The notes under the pieces are model-generated. The model was not told the origin of the DNA. It searched no databases and saw only the letters and a program-made list of their open reading frames with translations. A stretch of DNA of 45,261 nt, taken from contig NZ_WMBA01000063.1 of NCBI RefSeq assembly GCF_009707865.1, forward strand, positions 1 through 45,261, written 5' to 3'. Below, piece after piece: positions 43,794-45,261 of the stretch. The stretch is from Amycolatopsis pithecellobii. GTDB taxonomy: Bacteria > Actinomycetota > Actinomycetes > Mycobacteriales > Pseudonocardiaceae. How positions within the stretch are numbered: position 1 is the stretch's first letter; each line of letters opens with the position of its first letter. A program made the position numbers and the translations under genes.

Positions 43794-43833
43794 TTCCCGT
43801 GCTGAGCGACCCGGGTCGGCGACACTGGATTTC

Positions 43834-44772
43834 ATGGCCGAACCGAAACCGCCGCTGGTGTTCGTCACCTATTCGCAGGATTCACCCGAGCACATGGCAC
43901 AGGTGGCGCGGCTGGCGACCCATCTGCGCGCGCGAATCGGTCTCGATGTGCGCCTGGATCAATGGGACGACCACGTCAGAATGGACTGGTCATTGTGGGC
44001 GACGGAACATCTGGACCGCGCGGATTTCATTCTGGCCGTCGCCTCGCCGGCCTACAAACAGCGCGCCGAGGGCGGCGGGCCCGCGGACGAAGGCCGCGGC
44101 GCCCGGTTCGAGGCGGCGCGCCTGCGGGACATGCTGACGAAGAACCTGCGCGAGGCGACGGAACGGATCCTGCCGGTCGTGCTGCCGGGCCGGTCGGTCG
44201 AGGAGATCCCGTCGTTTCTGAACGCCTACTCCACCACGCATTACCGGATTCACCGCATCGACGACGACGGGGTGGCGGGGCTGCTCGCGGCGATGACGGG
44301 GAAGGGCGCGCACCCGATGCCCGAGCGCGGGCGGTGGCTCGGTACGGGCGAACGCACCCGGCTGCGGCTGGCGGACGAGGTTCCGTGGCAGGCGCACGAC
44401 CCGCAGGTGCGCTCCGCCGCTGCCGACCTCGGGCGGGTGCGCTACGAACACAGCATCGTGCTGCGCGGCCAGGCGCGGGGTGTGGTGGACGTGGACCTTG
44501 GTGGCAAGTACGCACGCCTCACCTCGGCGGCCGGCGTGCTCGACGATGCCCGGGAACCGTTCCAGGTGGGCACGTTCCGGGTGTCGGTCGACGGCCGGCC
44601 GGCCGCGGAGGTGACCGTGACGTGGGGCGTCCCGGCGACGATCGACGTGAACGTGACCGGCGCCCGGCGGCTACGCCTGGAGATGTCCCGCCGCGGCGCC
44701 GGACCGTCGCCGCTGCACCCCGGCGCAGGCAGCCCGGCAGCCCTGGCCTGGGGCGACCCGGCACTGTTCTGA
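43834..44772 (+). CDS. SEFIR-domain protein with a C-terminal NPCBM-like domain
   Basis: 312 residues from the ATG at 43834; a longer in-frame start at 43630 enters the divergent region. Residues about 8-150 are a SEFIR domain: VFVTYSQDSPEHMAQVARLA, LDVRLDQWDDH, FILAVASPAYK, then the long insert typical of the family. Residues about 190-305 have GRVRYEHSIVLRG, a beta-rich middle (VGTFRVSVDG), IDVNVTGARRLRLEM and LAWGDPAL, resembling the NPCBM galactose-binding-like fold. SEFIR is a TIR relative found in bacterial conflict proteins. It diverges from the TIR operon and may share its control region. The SEFIR call is firm, NPCBM moderate. Confidence 0.85.
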   Translation: MAEPKPPLVFVTYSQDSPEHMAQVARLATHLRARIGLDVRLDQWDDHVRMDWSLWATEHLDRADFILAVASPAYKQRAEGGGPADEGRGARFEAARLRDMLTKNLREATERILPVVLPGRSVEEIPSFLNAYSTTHYRIHRIDDDGVAGLLAAMTGKGAHPMPERGRWLGTGERTRLRLADEVPWQAHDPQVRSAAADLGRVRYEHSIVLRGQARGVVDVDLGGKYARLTSAAGVLDDAREPFQVGTFRVSVDGRPAAEVTVTWGVPATIDVNVTGARRLRLEMSRRGAGPSPLHPGAGSPAALAWGDPALF

Positions 44773-44921
44773 GGCCGGACGCGCCTCGGCAGCGCCGGTG
44801 CCCGCCGCCTTGCGGCCGGGAAGGATCTCGGCGGGGCCGGCGGTATGACCCGATTGTGTCGTGTTGCGGCCTTCGGCAAGTGATCAGGGAATGATCCGGG
44901 AGCCTCGATCCGCCACCCCGG

Positions 44922-44963
44922 TACACTTTCGACGGTTGGACGTTCGGTAGCCGATACAGGAGG
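44922..44963 (+). promoter_or_regulatory. Possible promoter and ribosome site of the membrane protein gene
   Basis: The 198 bases 44773-44970 hold no gene. TACACT (44922-44927) is a reasonable -10 without an obvious -35. AGGAGGT (44957-44963) is a near-perfect Shine-Dalgarno 7 bases before the ATG at 44971. An inverted TGATCA-GGGAA-TGATC lies at 44881-44895. Confidence 0.4.
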
Positions 44964-44970
44964 TAGCGCG

Positions 44971-45261
44971 ATGGCGAGGCCGGGTGCGCGCTACTCCTTG
45001 TCGCGGATCGACCCGTTCAGCTTGTGTGCGATCATCCCGGCCCTGGCACTGGCGGCCCTGTGCGGCGCGAGCGGCTTCCTCCCCGGCGCGGTCGCGATGG
45101 GTGTGCTGGCACTGGCGATCGTGGTGCTGGAGGTGTGGGTGCACCGCCGCGACCCGGCCGCGGCGCGGCGCGCTCCGGCCAACCGGCAGCCGCAGCGCCC
45201 CCAGCAGGCCCGGCCACCGGCCGCGCGTCAGCAACCCCCCGCGCGTCAGCAACCCCCCATG
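44971..45261 (+). CDS. Small membrane protein, 3' end beyond the window
   Basis: 97 residues are visible with no stop. The start has a near-perfect AGGAGGT. There are two hydrophobic segments (FSLCAIIPALALAALCGASG and GAVAMGVLALAIVVLEVWV), probably a two-pass membrane anchor with a short loop. A basic stretch (HRRDPAAARR) follows, then a Gln/Pro-rich tail that includes two copies of ARQQPP. No family is recognised. The tail is likely cytoplasmic by the positive-inside rule. It runs in the same direction as the SEFIR gene but is separated by 198 bases, so a link is uncertain. Confidence 0.8.
   Translation, partial: MARPGARYSLSRIDPFSLCAIIPALALAALCGASGFLPGAVAMGVLALAIVVLEVWVHRRDPAAARRAPANRQPQRPQQARPPAARQQPPARQQPPM
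45223..45258 (+). repeat. Exact 18-base tandem repeat in the membrane protein gene
   Basis: Two exact copies of GCGCGTCAGCAACCCCCC (45223-45240, 45241-45258), in frame, each encoding ARQQPP. It may continue beyond the window. It is a length-variable low-complexity tail typical of slippage. Confidence 0.85.

Noticed and set aside
43662..43868. N-terminal extension of the TIR protein to an ATG at 43868
   Set aside because: It would overlap the SEFIR gene start and the control region; the ATG at 43661 has a good ribosome site directly before the TIR fold.

Overview
This window is high-GC actinobacterial DNA with dense operons, many GTG starts and stop/start overlaps of the GTGA or ATGA type. 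Codon use, operon style and the palindromic word GTCCAC-W-GTGGAC suggest a Pseudonocardiaceae-like host (Amycolatopsis or a relative). The genus is an inference; no rRNA or tRNA gene is present to fix it.

Bases 1 to about 34.6 kb are a large biosynthetic cluster for an unusual fatty acid or polyketide. At the left edge lies the 5' part of a polyunsaturated-fatty-acid-type (PfaA-like) synthase gene: KS, AT, an Ala/Pro-rich linker and the start of tandem ACPs. It is followed by an SGNH hydrolase and an FAD-dependent oxidoreductase. A tightly coupled leftward operon (14072 to 6364) encodes a LysR regulator, a PfaD-type enoyl reductase, a complete bacterial-type acetyl-CoA carboxylase (fused AccD-AccA, BCCP, biotin carboxylase) and an acyl-CoA synthetase. 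This looks like a dedicated malonyl-CoA supply. An alpha/beta hydrolase and a hotdog thioesterase precede it.

Two cassettes of similar logic follow. Cassette A (15632-23649, rightward) has a membrane fatty-acyl desaturase, a free ACP, a cyclopropane-synthase-like methyltransferase, a P450, a type II thioesterase, a fatty acyl-AMP ligase (FAAL), a hotdog thioesterase, a second P450 and an alpha/beta hydrolase. Cassette B (30383-24715, leftward) has a SAM methyltransferase, a second FAAL, a ferritin-like diiron oxidase/desaturase, a hotdog thioesterase, a second free ACP, a second cyclopropane-synthase-like methyltransferase and a second diiron protein. The inferred logic is that each FAAL loads a free fatty acid onto its ACP, the on-carrier acyl chain is desaturated and methylated or cyclopropanated, and thioesterases release it. 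A rightward operon of three P450s (30553-34631) follows; its last member is a hotdog thioesterase-P450 fusion. Two near-identical LysR regulators and a recurring motif of about 21 bp in five or six cluster control regions suggest shared regulation.

After a structured, terminator-like region (34632-34848) come a Gfo/Idh/MocA oxidoreductase, a nitronate monooxygenase, an HxlR regulator and a small unknown protein, probably outside the cluster.

Bases 37.8-44.8 kb hold a candidate conflict or immune-like module. A leftward operon encodes a TIR protein, a ParA/MinD-type ATPase with a TIR-like C-terminus, a winged-helix-like protein and a 1015-residue protein with two P-loop NTPase domains, the second HerA-like. 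Divergent from it is a SEFIR protein with a C-terminal NPCBM-like domain. The window ends inside a small membrane protein gene. No stretch above 300 bases lacks a gene, and no rRNA, tRNA, CRISPR array or intact insertion sequence was seen.
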